Shown here: positions 1-7,120 of the stretch, piece after piece | Layout of the letters: every line of letters starts with the position of its first letter | Numbering within the stretch: the stretch's first letter is position 1 | Origin: DASUSF01 sp036375275 | Lineage (GTDB): Bacteria; Pseudomonadota; Alphaproteobacteria; Geminicoccales; Geminicoccaceae | Reading direction: 5' to 3' | DNA length: 33,169 bases | NCBI GenBank assembly: GCA_036375275.1 | Contig: DASUSF010000061.1 | Span: 1 to 33,169 of the forward strand | The notes under the pieces: model-generated | What the model saw: only the letters and a program-made list of their open reading frames with translations | Database searches by the model: none | Told to the model about the DNA's origin: nothing | Position numbers and translations under genes: made by a program

Positions 1-110
1 AGGCAGTGAGCGGCGCCGGCGCCGAACGGCAGCGCCTGGGCGGGGCGGTCCGGATCTGGCGCGAGGACGAGCGGCAGGGCCACGGCGAGCCCCGTGAGCG
101 ACGTGCGCAT
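1..110 (-). CDS. N-terminal fragment of an unknown probable exported protein
   Basis: A minus-strand reading frame starts at an ATG (110-108) and stays open to the window edge, giving 36 complete codons. The product begins MRTSLTGLAVALPLVLAP and continues PDPDRPAQALPFGAG. A short basic start, a hydrophobic stretch and a Pro/Ala-rich region look like a signal peptide, so the protein is probably exported. A GAAGGG ribosome-binding-like sequence lies about 10 bases before the start, inside a small GGGTG-TTT-CACCC hairpin (111-123). No family can be named from so short a piece. The direction matches the sleB and tlpA genes behind it, but two palindromic elements separate them, so co-transcription is uncertain. 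The composition fits coding DNA, but the call rests mainly on the start context and the signal-like N-terminus. Confidence 0.45.
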   Translation of the reverse strand, partial: MRTSLTGLAVALPLVLAPDPDRPAQALPFGAGAAHC

Positions 111-232
111 GGGTGTTTCACCCTTCGTTGCAGGCGTTTCCTCCCGCGCCGCCCGGCGGACGACGCGGAACCTCGAGCCTAAGCTCTTGAGCCTGAAAGA
201 AGGGTTGAGGGCGCCCCGGCGGGTGGAGCGGT

Positions 233-306
233 CAGAGCAGTTTCCGATGAGACAGAACCGCATCGCGCCGCGGCGCTTTTCCGCTCATCGGAAGAAAATC
301 GCTCGA
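233..306. repeat. Palindromic intergenic element A1
   Basis: A perfect 10-bp inverted repeat, TTCCGATGAG (242-251) and CTCATCGGAA (284-293), encloses a smaller perfect palindrome GCGCCGCGGCGC (265-276). The outer edges carry CAGAGCAG on the left and a degenerate CGCTC on the right. These resemble the termini of the neighbouring element A2 and of the elements after ftsZ. It sits in the non-coding gap between sleB and the partial gene at the window edge. The right boundary is approximate. Confidence 0.55.
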
Positions 307-317
307 TTGCGATGGAT

Positions 318-380
318 CAGAGCGGCTTTACCCGATCGGAACCGCTTGCAGGCGGCTCCGTCAGATCGGGATCCGCTCTA
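318..380 (-). repeat. Palindromic intergenic element A2, overlapping the sleB stop codon
   Basis: Read on the minus strand, the element begins TAGAGCGG and ends CCGCTCTG, so it has near-perfect 8-bp terminal inverted repeats. Nested inside are CCCGAT/ATCGGG (plus-strand 331-336 and 365-370) and a GGAGCCGC/GCGGTTCC stem with one G-T pair. The minus-strand sequence aligns with element B3 downstream of ftsZ (26431-26495) at roughly 50 of 58 positions by hand alignment. The first three bases, TAG, are the stop codon of sleB. Its function is unknown: it could act as a transcript-end hairpin or be a REP/MITE-like repeat. Confidence 0.75.
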
Positions 381-851
381 GCGGTAGAAGAGGTGGGAGC
401 CGATCTCGGCCACGAGCTCGCGCTCCTCGTGGTAGGGCGCCTCGACGTCCCGGTGATGGAAGAACAGCGCGGCGCCGGTCGGGTCGGCCGCCTCGCCGCT
501 CAGCGCCCGCCTGGCGACGTCGAGCGCGAGCGCCCAGAGCTCCTGGTCGTCGGCCTGGTCGCTCTTGCCGTCGCACCACCAGGTGAACTGGCAGGGCGCG
601 GTCTCGCCCCCTTCCCTGACCACGGCGCAGACGTCGTCCGGGAAATCCGGGTGGCGGACGCGGTTCATCACCACCGCGGCGACCGCCGCCATGCCCGCCC
701 GGCCGTCGTCCCGGGCCTCGAAATAGACGGTTCGGGCGAGACAGGTCGTCGGATCCTCCTCGGCAGCGGGGGATCGCGTCCACCCGACAGCGACGGCGAG
801 GACGAGCGCCCCGACGGCGAGGCTCCGTGCGCGATGGTTCCTGCTGGTCAT
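378..851 (-). CDS. SleB-like cell wall hydrolase (Hydrolase_2 family)
   Basis: The 157-residue product belongs to the cell-wall hydrolase family named after the spore-cortex enzyme SleB. Members cut the glycan strand of peptidoglycan. Residues 1-30 form a signal peptide (basic start, hydrophobic core, then SPAAEE), so it acts in the periplasm. The family core follows: CLARTVYFEARDDGRAGM, then AAVVMNRVRHPDFPDDVCAV, CQFTWWCDGKSD and a final YHEERELVAEIGSHLFYR. The glutamate in YFEAR is the expected catalytic acid. The length is typical of short, one-domain alphaproteobacterial versions. The gene lies 76 bases downstream of tlpA on the same strand, so the two may be co-transcribed. No clear ribosome-binding site precedes the ATG. 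The TAG stop is the first three bases of palindromic element A2. The native substrate and any link to the division genes are inferred. Confidence 0.88.
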   Translation of the reverse strand: MTSRNHRARSLAVGALVLAVAVGWTRSPAAEEDPTTCLARTVYFEARDDGRAGMAAVAAVVMNRVRHPDFPDDVCAVVREGGETAPCQFTWWCDGKSDQADDQELWALALDVARRALSGEAADPTGAALFFHHRDVEAPYHEERELVAEIGSHLFYR

Positions 852-927
852 GTCGGGTCCGGCGGCCGAGGCGTCCGCAGAAGAACCGTCGGCGCTGCCC
901 GGACGTTCCCGGTGTCGCGGCCGCCGC

Positions 928-1449
928 TCAGGAGGTCTCGCGCAGCAGCGCCTCGATCAGCTGGATCGCCTCCTCGCCGTCCCACTCGGCGTCGCCCAGC
1001 ACCCGCCCGACCTCCTGGCCGGCGCGATCGAGCACCAGCGTGGTCGGCAGGCCCGGCGCCTTCAGCTCGCGGGCGCTCCCCGCCTTCGGGTCCCGGTAGA
1101 CCGCGAGGTGCTCGACCCCGACCTCCTCGTAGAACTCCAGGATCTTGTCGAGCGCGTCGCCCCGATCCTGGGACAGCGCCACGACCTCGAAGTCGTCGCC
1201 GCCGTACTCCGCCTGGAGCCGGTCGAGGGCCGGCATCTCCCGCCGGCAGGGCGCGCACCAGGTGGCCCAGAGGTTGAGCACCACGACCTTGCCCGCGAAG
1301 TCGGCGAGCGTCACCGTCTCGCCGTCCCGGTTCAGGAAGGAGATCTTCGGCGCCGGCTGGCGCTCGGCGGTTACGAAGTTGAAAGCCGCGGCCGGCAGCG
1401 CCACTATCAGCCCGAGACCCAGGCCCAGGAGCCAGCTCCGACGTGTCAT
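928..1449 (-). CDS. tlpA: TlpA-family thiol:disulfide interchange protein
   Basis: The 173-residue product is a membrane-anchored periplasmic thioredoxin-like protein. Residues 1-25 (MTRRSWLLGLGLGLIVALP...) form an uncleaved anchor or signal segment. The thioredoxin fold follows, with the active site WATWCAPC (Cys-Ala-Pro-Cys), preceded by GKVVVLNLWATW, and the conserved cis-Pro loop GLPTTLVLD. TlpA-type proteins reduce periplasmic disulfides, often for cytochrome oxidase copper sites or cytochrome c maturation; the exact target here is unknown. The frame stays open upstream to 1653, but that part is low-complexity and would run into argH. The ATG at 1449 is preceded by AAGGGGAA at good spacing and starts a normal signal sequence, so I chose it. 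It is divergent from argH with only about 88 bases between the starts. Confidence 0.93.
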   Translation of the reverse strand: MTRRSWLLGLGLGLIVALPAAAFNFVTAERQPAPKISFLNRDGETVTLADFAGKVVVLNLWATWCAPCRREMPALDRLQAEYGGDDFEVVALSQDRGDALDKILEFYEEVGVEHLAVYRDPKAGSARELKAPGLPTTLVLDRAGQEVGRVLGDAEWDGEEAIQLIEALLRETS

Positions 1450-1480
1450 TGCGCGTTCCCCTTCATCGACCTTCTGTGCG

Positions 1481-1499
1481 GCGCCCCTCTGGAGGGCGC
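1481..1499. promoter_or_regulatory. Hairpin in the tlpA/argH divergent spacer
   Basis: GCGCCC (1481-1486) and GGGCGC (1494-1499) form a perfect 6-bp stem around CTCTGGA. The hairpin lies about 40 bases upstream of the argH start in the 88-base divergent region. It could be part of an operator or the argH 5' leader. No clear sigma70 boxes were found on either strand here. Confidence 0.3.
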
Positions 1500-1537
1500 T
1501 CCTCTGCGTGGCGAGCCTGCGCGCGGCGAAGCACGGC

Positions 1538-2950
1538 GTGAGCGACGACCGGCCAGGGCACCGGCGCGGCGGCCTCGACCTCTGGGGCGGGCACTTCGAG
1601 CGCGGCCCGGCGCCGCTGATGGAGCAGATAAATGCCTCCATCGGCTTCGACAAGCGCCTCTACGCCCAGGACATAGCCGGGTCCGTCGCGCACGCCCGGA
1701 TGCTGCGTGCGGTCGGGCTCCTGGAGGAGGCCGAGTGCGCGGCGATCCTGGCCGGACTGGAGCAGGTCAGGAGCGAGATCGAGTCCGGCCGCTTCGCGTT
1801 CCGGACCGACCTCGAGGACATCCACATGAACGTCGAGGCCCGGCTGACCGAGCTGACCGGGGAGCCGGGCCGCCGCCTGCACACCGCGCGCTCGCGCAAC
1901 GATCAGGTCGCGACCGACCTCCGGCTGTGGGTGCGCGGGACGATCGAGCGGACCGACCGGCTGCTGGCGGGGCTGCAGGCGGCGCTGCTCGACCAGGCGG
2001 AGGCGCACGACGACGCGATCATGCCCGGGTTCACCCACCTGCAGGCGGCGCAGCCGGTGATCCTCGGCCATCATCTCCTGGCGTACGTCGAGATGCTCGG
2101 CCGCGACCGCGGGCGCTTCCGGGACGCCCGCGCGCGCCTCAACGAGTCGCCGCTCGGCGCCGCCGCGCTGGCCGGCACCAGCTTCCCGATCGACCGGACG
2201 ATGACCGCCGCCGACCTCGGCTTCGGGCGGCCGATGGCGAACTCGATCGACGCGGTCTCGGACCGGGACTTCGTGCTCGAGTTCCTCGCCGCCGCGGCGA
2301 TCACCGCGGTCCACCTCTCGCGGTTCGCGGAGGAGCTGGTGCTGTGGTCGACGCCGCAGTTCGCCTTCGTGCGGATCGGCGAGGAGTTCACGAGCGGCAG
2401 CTCGATCATGCCGCAGAAGCGGAACCCGGACGCGGCCGAGCTGGTCCGGGGCAAGGCGGGGCGGATCGTCGGCGCGCTGAGCGCGGTCCTGATCGTGCTC
2501 AAGGGCCTGCCGCTCGCCTACAGCAAGGACCTGCAGGAGGACAAGGAGCCGCTGTTCGACGCCGCGGACAACCTCGCGCTCTGCCTCGAGGCGATGGCCG
2601 CGATGATGACGTCGGTCCGGTTCGACCGGGAGCGGCTGCGCGCGGCGGCCGGCGTCGGCCACGTCACCGCGACCGATCTCGCCGACTGGCTGGTCCGCAC
2701 CCTCCGGCTGCCGTTCCGCGAGGCCCATGGCATCGCCGCGCGGGCCGTGGCCCTCGCCGAGGCACGGGGCTCCGAGCTCGCCGGGCTCGACCTCGGCGAG
2801 CTCCGCGCGATCGAGCCGCGGATCACGGCCGACGTCTTCGAGGTCCTGAGCGTCGAGCGTTCCGTGGCCTCGAGGACGAGCCAGGGCGGCACCGCCCCGG
2901 AACGGGTCCGTGAAGCCATCGCTGCCGCGCGCGCGCGGTTCCTTCGATGA
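1538..2950 (+). CDS. argH: Argininosuccinate lyase
   Basis: The enzyme splits argininosuccinate into arginine and fumarate, the last step of arginine synthesis; it is cytosolic and forms tetramers. The product is 470 residues with the GTG start, normal for ArgH. Family blocks appear in order: DLWGGHFERGP near the N-terminus, LEDIHMNVEARL, HTARSRNDQVATD, PGFTHLQ with the catalytic-region histidine, and the signature GSSIMPQKRNPD at 287-298 with the catalytic serine loop. The frame is open far upstream, across tlpA, but those residues are nonsense. The GTG at 1538 places DLWGG about 13 residues in, as in relatives. Another GTG at 1508 is possible, and the ribosome-binding site is weak for both. 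The stop overlaps the next ATG (ATGA at 2947-2950). Confidence 0.95.
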   Translation: MSDDRPGHRRGGLDLWGGHFERGPAPLMEQINASIGFDKRLYAQDIAGSVAHARMLRAVGLLEEAECAAILAGLEQVRSEIESGRFAFRTDLEDIHMNVEARLTELTGEPGRRLHTARSRNDQVATDLRLWVRGTIERTDRLLAGLQAALLDQAEAHDDAIMPGFTHLQAAQPVILGHHLLAYVEMLGRDRGRFRDARARLNESPLGAAALAGTSFPIDRTMTAADLGFGRPMANSIDAVSDRDFVLEFLAAAAITAVHLSRFAEELVLWSTPQFAFVRIGEEFTSGSSIMPQKRNPDAAELVRGKAGRIVGALSAVLIVLKGLPLAYSKDLQEDKEPLFDAADNLALCLEAMAAMMTSVRFDRERLRAAAGVGHVTATDLADWLVRTLRLPFREAHGIAARAVALAEARGSELAGLDLGELRAIEPRITADVFEVLSVERSVASRTSQGGTAPERVREAIAAARARFLR

Positions 2951-3105
2951 CCCGCCTCGCCGCCGCGCTCGCGCTCCTGACCGCGCTCGGCGGCTGCTCG
3001 TTCGCCGGCAAGGTGCATCTCGGCGACGTCTTCCTCGGCTTCCGGAGCGGCGGCTTCGCGACCGTGCTCGGAGCAGGGCATCATGCCGGCATCGCGATCC
3101 GCTAG
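2947..3105 (+). CDS. Small putative lipoprotein (52 residues)
   Basis: The frame starts at an ATG that overlaps the argH stop (ATGA) and ends at TAG 3103-3105. The product is MTRLAAALALLTALGGC followed by SFAGKVHLGDVF and LGFRSGGFATVLGAGHHAGI. A short basic start, a hydrophobic segment and an LGGC lipobox with Cys17 point to a small lipoprotein with a mature part of only 36 residues. I do not recognise the mature sequence. Translational coupling to argH, a lipobox and G/C-ending codons all favour a real gene. Its 3' end overlaps the next small lipoprotein gene by 23 bases in another frame. It could instead be a chance frame. Confidence 0.5.
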   Translation: MTRLAAALALLTALGGCSFAGKVHLGDVFLGFRSGGFATVLGAGHHAGIAIR

Positions 3106-3235
3106 CGCCGGAGAGCGCCCGGGGGTCGCCGGCCGGCGACGGCTGCTCGCGCTGCTGCTGGCCGCTGCGCTCGCCGGGTGCGGCAAGAAGGGGCGGCTCG
3201 AGCTGCCCGACGAGAAGGAGGACGACGCGCCATGA
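3083..3235 (+). CDS. lptM: LptM-like small lipoprotein
   Basis: The 50-residue product has a basic N-terminus, a hydrophobic stretch LLALLLAAALAGC with the lipobox LAGC (Cys33), and the tail GCGKKGRLELPDEKEDDAP. This matches the short conserved motif of the LptM/YifL lipoproteins (CGxKGxLxLPxE). In E. coli, LptM helps the outer-membrane LPS translocon LptD/LptE mature. The position directly before lysA (ATGA overlap at 3232-3235) is the common place for such a gene in alphaproteobacteria. The gene is easily missed because of its length and overlaps. The n-region is long (about 20 residues); no better internal start codon is visible. The family assignment is strong; its function here is by analogy. 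Confidence 0.85.
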   Translation: MPASRSASAGERPGVAGRRRLLALLLAAALAGCGKKGRLELPDEKEDDAP

Positions 3236-4527
3236 GCCGCCGCGCCTTCGCCTTCCGGGACGGCCGGCTGCATGCCGATCAGGTGCCGCTCGAGACGATC
3301 GTGGCCGGCACCGGCACGCCCTGCTGGGTGTACGCGGCGCGGACCATGCGCGAGCGTCTGGGCGAGTTCCGAAGCGCGTTCGAGGGCACGCCGAACCTGG
3401 TCTGCTACGCCCTCAAGGCGAACGGCAACCTCGCCGTCGTCCGGACCCTCGCGGCCGAGGGCGCCGGGGCCGACATCGTCTCCGGCGGCGAGCTGGAGCG
3501 GGCGCTGGCGGCCGGCGTCCCGCCGTCCAGGATCGTGTTCTCGGGGATCGGCAAGAGCGCGGCGGAGATGGCCGCGGCCCTCGACGCCGGCATCGGCCAG
3601 TTCAACGTCGAATCGGTGCCGGAGCTCCTGGCCCTCGGCGAGGTCGCCGCGTCCCGGCGCCGGCGCGCACCCGTCGCGCTCCGGATCAACCCGGACGTCG
3701 GCGCCGACACCCACCACAAGATCAGCACCGGCCGGCGGCACGACAAGTTCGGCATCGCCTTCGAGCGGGCACACGAGGCGTTCGCCCTGGCGGCGCGGCT
3801 CGCCGGCATCGAGGTGGTCGGGCTGCACCTGCACATCGGCTCGCAGATCCTGGACCTCGCGCCGTTCGAGGATGCCTACGCCCGCGGTGTCGACCTGATC
3901 CGCAGGCTCCGCGCCGCCGGCATCGCCATCCGCCGGCTCGACCTCGGCGGCGGCTTCGGCGTCCCGTACCGGGGCGAGGCGGCGCTGGATCTGGACCGCT
4001 ATGCCGCGCTCGTCCGCCGGCTGACCCGGGGGCTCGGACTGGAGCTGGTCTTCGAGCCCGGCCGGTTCCTGGTCGCCGAAGCGGGTGTGCTGGTCGCGCG
4101 CGTGCTCTATGTGAAGGAGGGTGCGAGCCGGCGGTGCGTGGTGCTCGACGCGGGCATGAACAATCTCATCCGGCCGGCGCTGTACGACGCCTGGCACGAG
4201 ATCCTCCCGCTGCGCGAGCCGGAGGAGCCGGGGACCACGGAGCCGGTCGACGTGGTGGGACCGATCTGCGAGAGCGGCGACATGTTCGCGCGCGCGCGCG
4301 ACCTGCCGCCGCTCCGGGCGGGCGACTTGGTCGCGTTCATGGAGGCCGGAGCGTACGGTGCGGTGATGGCATCCGACTACAATGCCCGGCCGTGGGCCGC
4401 CGAGGTCCTGGTGGACGGCAGGCGCCACGCGGTGGTCCGGCCGAGGGTCGAGCCGCGCGCCCGCTTCGCGGACGAGGCCATACCCGAGTGGTTGCTGCCG
4501 GCGCGGCTGGATGGTGCTGCCGATTAG
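3232..4527 (+). CDS. lysA: Diaminopimelate decarboxylase
   Basis: The PLP enzyme converts meso-diaminopimelate to lysine in the cytosol, the branch point between cell-wall mDAP and protein lysine. The product is 431 residues, the usual size. Visible landmarks are the PLP lysine in YALKANGN (Lys62), HLHIGSQI (about 199-206), the phosphate-binding GGGFG (239-243), EPGRFLVAEAG, the CESGD block with Cys346 contributed to the partner subunit's active site, and YGAVMASDYNARP with Tyr375. The ATG overlaps the lptM stop and has GAAGGAGG about 11 bases upstream. The frame is open upstream to 3178, but those residues belong to the lipoprotein in another frame. The gene sits in the argH - lptM - lysA - DUF4175 string. 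Confidence 0.97.
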   Translation: MSRRAFAFRDGRLHADQVPLETIVAGTGTPCWVYAARTMRERLGEFRSAFEGTPNLVCYALKANGNLAVVRTLAAEGAGADIVSGGELERALAAGVPPSRIVFSGIGKSAAEMAAALDAGIGQFNVESVPELLALGEVAASRRRRAPVALRINPDVGADTHHKISTGRRHDKFGIAFERAHEAFALAARLAGIEVVGLHLHIGSQILDLAPFEDAYARGVDLIRRLRAAGIAIRRLDLGGGFGVPYRGEAALDLDRYAALVRRLTRGLGLELVFEPGRFLVAEAGVLVARVLYVKEGASRRCVVLDAGMNNLIRPALYDAWHEILPLREPEEPGTTEPVDVVGPICESGDMFARARDLPPLRAGDLVAFMEAGAYGAVMASDYNARPWAAEVLVDGRRHAVVRPRVEPRARFADEAIPEWLLPARLDGAAD

Positions 4528-4537
4528 GAGAACCGGG

Positions 4538-7096
4538 ATGAGCGAACGCGACTGGAGCTCGAGCGCCCATTTCCGCCGCCGCATCGTGCTCGCCCGGGTG
4601 GCGGCGGCGATCGAGCGGATCTGGCCGGCGGCCTGGCCGGCGGCGGTGGTGATCGCGGCGTTCCTCATCCTGAGCCTGCTCGACGTCTGGCAACGGCTGC
4701 CCGGCTGGCTGCACGGGCTCGGGCTGGTGGTGCTGCTCGCCGCCCTCGTCGCCGCGCTGTTCCGCGGCCGCCCGGCGCTCGGGGTGCCGGATCGGGACGC
4801 CGGGCTGCGCCGGCTCGAGCGGGTCAACCTGCTCGCGCACCAGCCGCTGCGCTCGCTCGACGACCGCCTCGCCGCGGGCGCGGTCGACCCGGCCAGCCGC
4901 CTGCTCTGGCGCCGGCACCGGGAGCGGCTCCTGGGCTCGCTCCAGCGCATCCGGGTCGGAGCGCCGCGCTCCGACATGCCGCGGCTCGATCCGTGGGCGC
5001 TGCGCGCGGCCGTCCTCCTCCTTCTGGTGATCGCGGTGGTGCAGGCCGGCGCGCTCGCGCCGGAGCGACTGGCCGCGGCGTTCGATCTCGACCGGCCGGG
5101 CACGTCGTCGCTGGCCGCGACCGAGCTCACGGTCTGGATCACGCCGCCGACCTACACCGGCGCGGCGCCGGTCCGGCTCGACGCCGGCGCGACGATCTCG
5201 GACCCGGCGGGAGAGAAGGCTCCGGAGCCGATCGCGATCGCCGAGGGCAGCGAGATCCTGGCGCAGATCCATCATGGCGGCGAGACCGGCGACGACCTGC
5301 TGCTGCGGCTCGACGAGGTCTCGGCCGCGTTCGCCGCGACCGGCGACGGCAGCGCCGAAGCGACCCTCGAGCTCGACCGGTCGGGCGAGCTCAGGATCGA
5401 GCGCGGCGAGGAAGCGCTCGCGGCCTGGCCGCTCGAGGCGATCCCGGACCTGGTGCCCGAGATCGCGTTCGACGGCGATCCCGAGGCCACCCACCGGAGC
5501 GTGCTCCGGATCGGCTACCGGGCGAGCGACGACTACGGCGTCGGCGCGATCACGCTCCTGATGACGCGGCCGGGCGGCGCGCCCGAGCAGGCGGAGCGGA
5601 TCGAGCTCGGGCAGCCCCGGCGGGGCGAGAGCGTGGTCGAGGACCGCGCCTATCTCGACCTCACGCCGCATCGCTGGGCCGGCCTGCCGGTGGTTCTCCG
5701 GCTCGAGGCGCTGGACGGGCTGGAGCAGCAGGGGCTGAGCGAGCCGAAGGAGCTGGTCCTGCCGGAACGGGTGTTCGAGCATCCGGTGGCGCGCGAGATC
5801 ATCGCGCAGCGGCGGGCCCTCGCCGACCGCCCGGACGAGCGGGCGCGGATCGCGGCGGCGCTCAACCGGCTGAGCCAGACGCCGCGGCTGCTGCGCGAGG
5901 ACCCCGCGGTGTTCATGGCGATGCGGAGCGCGGCGCAGCGTCTGCTGGTGGACCCGAACAAGGAGCGCTCGCTCGAGGAGGTGCTCGATCTGCTCTGGGA
6001 CACGGCGCTGCATCTCGAGGACGGCAGCCTCTCGCTCGCCGAGCGGCAGCTGCGCGAGCTGCAGCAGGCGCTCCAGGACGCGCTCGAGAACGGGGCGAGC
6101 GACGAGGAGCTCGAGCGCCTGATGGACCAGCTGCAGCAGGCGATGCAGGAGTACCTCGAGGCGCTCGCCCGCCAGGCCCAGCAGCAGGCGGGCCAGGAGC
6201 CGATGCAGCCGATGGATCCGAACGCGCAGCAGCTCCGGGCGCAGGACCTCCAGGAGATGCTGGACCAGGCGCGCGAGATGATCCGGACCGGCGCGCGCGA
6301 TGCCGCGCAGCAGATGCTCGCCCAGCTCCAGGAGATGCTGGAGAACCTGCAGATGGCGCAGCAGGGCCAGATGGGACCGGCGCAGCAGATGCTGAACCAG
6401 CTGCAGGAGATGATCCAGCGGCAGCAGGGCCTGCTCGATCAGACCTTCGGCCTGTCCCGGCAGCAGCAGCAGGGTCAACAGGGTCAACAGGGTCAGCAGG
6501 GTCAACAGGGCCAGCAAGGTCAGCAAGGCATGCAGGGTCAGCAGGGCATGCAGGGGCAGTCCGGCCAGCCGGGCCGGGGACAGCCGGGCGGGGGACAGCC
6601 GTCCAGCGCGGGGCAGCTTGCGCTCGGCCAGGAGGCGCTGCGGCGGGCGCTCGGCGACCTCATGGGATCGCTCGGCGAGGCCGGGGTGCCGATCCCGCGC
6701 GCCCTGGGCGAGGCGGAGCTGTCGATGCGCTCGGCGCGGGACGCGCTCGGCGCCGAGCAACCCGGCCAGGCGCTCGACCCGGAGGCCCAGGCGCTCGACC
6801 AGCTGCGCCAGGGTGGGCAGGCCATGCTCCAGGAGATGCAGCGCATGGCCGGCCAGGGGCCCGGCCAGGGCCAGCCGACGGGGCAGCCGTTCGGGCAGAA
6901 CCCGGACGGGCGGGACCCGCTCGGCCGCTCGATGTTCAATCAGGGCGGCGCGGACCTGTATGGCGAGCGGGTGCCGACCGAGCTCGACCTCGGCCGGGCG
7001 CGCGCGATCATGGAGGAGCTGTACCGGCGCGCCGGCGAGCGCGGCCGGCCGAGCGAGGAGCTCGACTACCTCCGCCGGCTGCTCGAGCGCTTCTGA
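4538..7096 (+). CDS. DUF4175 / TIGR02302 family large membrane protein
   Basis: The 852-residue product belongs to an alphaproteobacterial family of unknown function that usually follows lysA. Two membrane helices lie at about 29-48 and 57-73, and a third at about 155-173. A large, probably periplasmic part follows, starting with beta-rich sequence (WITPPTYTGAAPVRLD). The region from about 480 to 700 is a long Gln/Met/Glu/Leu-rich helical stretch with coiled-coil character, with repeated motifs such as LQEMLDQAREMI and LQEMLENLQM. It contains an almost pure QQG repeat (about 642-674). The C-terminus (DLGRARAIMEELYRRAGERG... LDYLRRLLERF) is conserved in the family. The start is the ATG at 4538 with TTAGGAGAA upstream. 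No enzymatic motif is visible. An envelope role is inferred from the membrane topology and the neighbours. Confidence 0.9.
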   Translation: MSERDWSSSAHFRRRIVLARVAAAIERIWPAAWPAAVVIAAFLILSLLDVWQRLPGWLHGLGLVVLLAALVAALFRGRPALGVPDRDAGLRRLERVNLLAHQPLRSLDDRLAAGAVDPASRLLWRRHRERLLGSLQRIRVGAPRSDMPRLDPWALRAAVLLLLVIAVVQAGALAPERLAAAFDLDRPGTSSLAATELTVWITPPTYTGAAPVRLDAGATISDPAGEKAPEPIAIAEGSEILAQIHHGGETGDDLLLRLDEVSAAFAATGDGSAEATLELDRSGELRIERGEEALAAWPLEAIPDLVPEIAFDGDPEATHRSVLRIGYRASDDYGVGAITLLMTRPGGAPEQAERIELGQPRRGESVVEDRAYLDLTPHRWAGLPVVLRLEALDGLEQQGLSEPKELVLPERVFEHPVAREIIAQRRALADRPDERARIAAALNRLSQTPRLLREDPAVFMAMRSAAQRLLVDPNKERSLEEVLDLLWDTALHLEDGSLSLAERQLRELQQALQDALENGASDEELERLMDQLQQAMQEYLEALARQAQQQAGQEPMQPMDPNAQQLRAQDLQEMLDQAREMIRTGARDAAQQMLAQLQEMLENLQMAQQGQMGPAQQMLNQLQEMIQRQQGLLDQTFGLSRQQQQGQQGQQGQQGQQGQQGQQGMQGQQGMQGQSGQPGRGQPGGGQPSSAGQLALGQEALRRALGDLMGSLGEAGVPIPRALGEAELSMRSARDALGAEQPGQALDPEAQALDQLRQGGQAMLQEMQRMAGQGPGQGQPTGQPFGQNPDGRDPLGRSMFNQGGADLYGERVPTELDLGRARAIMEELYRRAGERGRPSEELDYLRRLLERF
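6461..6556 (+). repeat. In-frame short tandem repeat (CAGGGTCAA units) in the DUF4175 gene
   Basis: About ten copies of a 9-base unit of the type CAG-GGT-CAA, with variants, encode (Gln-Gly-Gln)n and then Met-Gln-Gly-Gln-Gln-Gly. Units with GGTCAA and GGTCAG alternate and are nearly identical, unlike the surrounding codons. This suggests recent expansion by slippage. Changes in copy number would stay in frame. Confidence 0.9.
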
Positions 7097-7120
7097 CCCC
7101 GCCGGGCGCGACGTCCGGGG

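Noticed and set aside
1145..1537. N-terminal extension of ArgH (131 further codons open upstream)
   Set aside because: It overlaps the tlpA coding sequence on the other strand and has no ArgH-like residues. The family start aligns near 1538.
2518..5142. An 874-codon minus-strand open frame opposite argH and lysA
   Set aside because: The composition is Arg/Ser/Ala-rich without motifs, while the plus strand holds well-recognised enzymes over the same bases.
6461..6556. Repeat array considered as a CRISPR or satellite
   Set aside because: The units are 9 bases long, have no unique spacers and are in frame inside a coding sequence.
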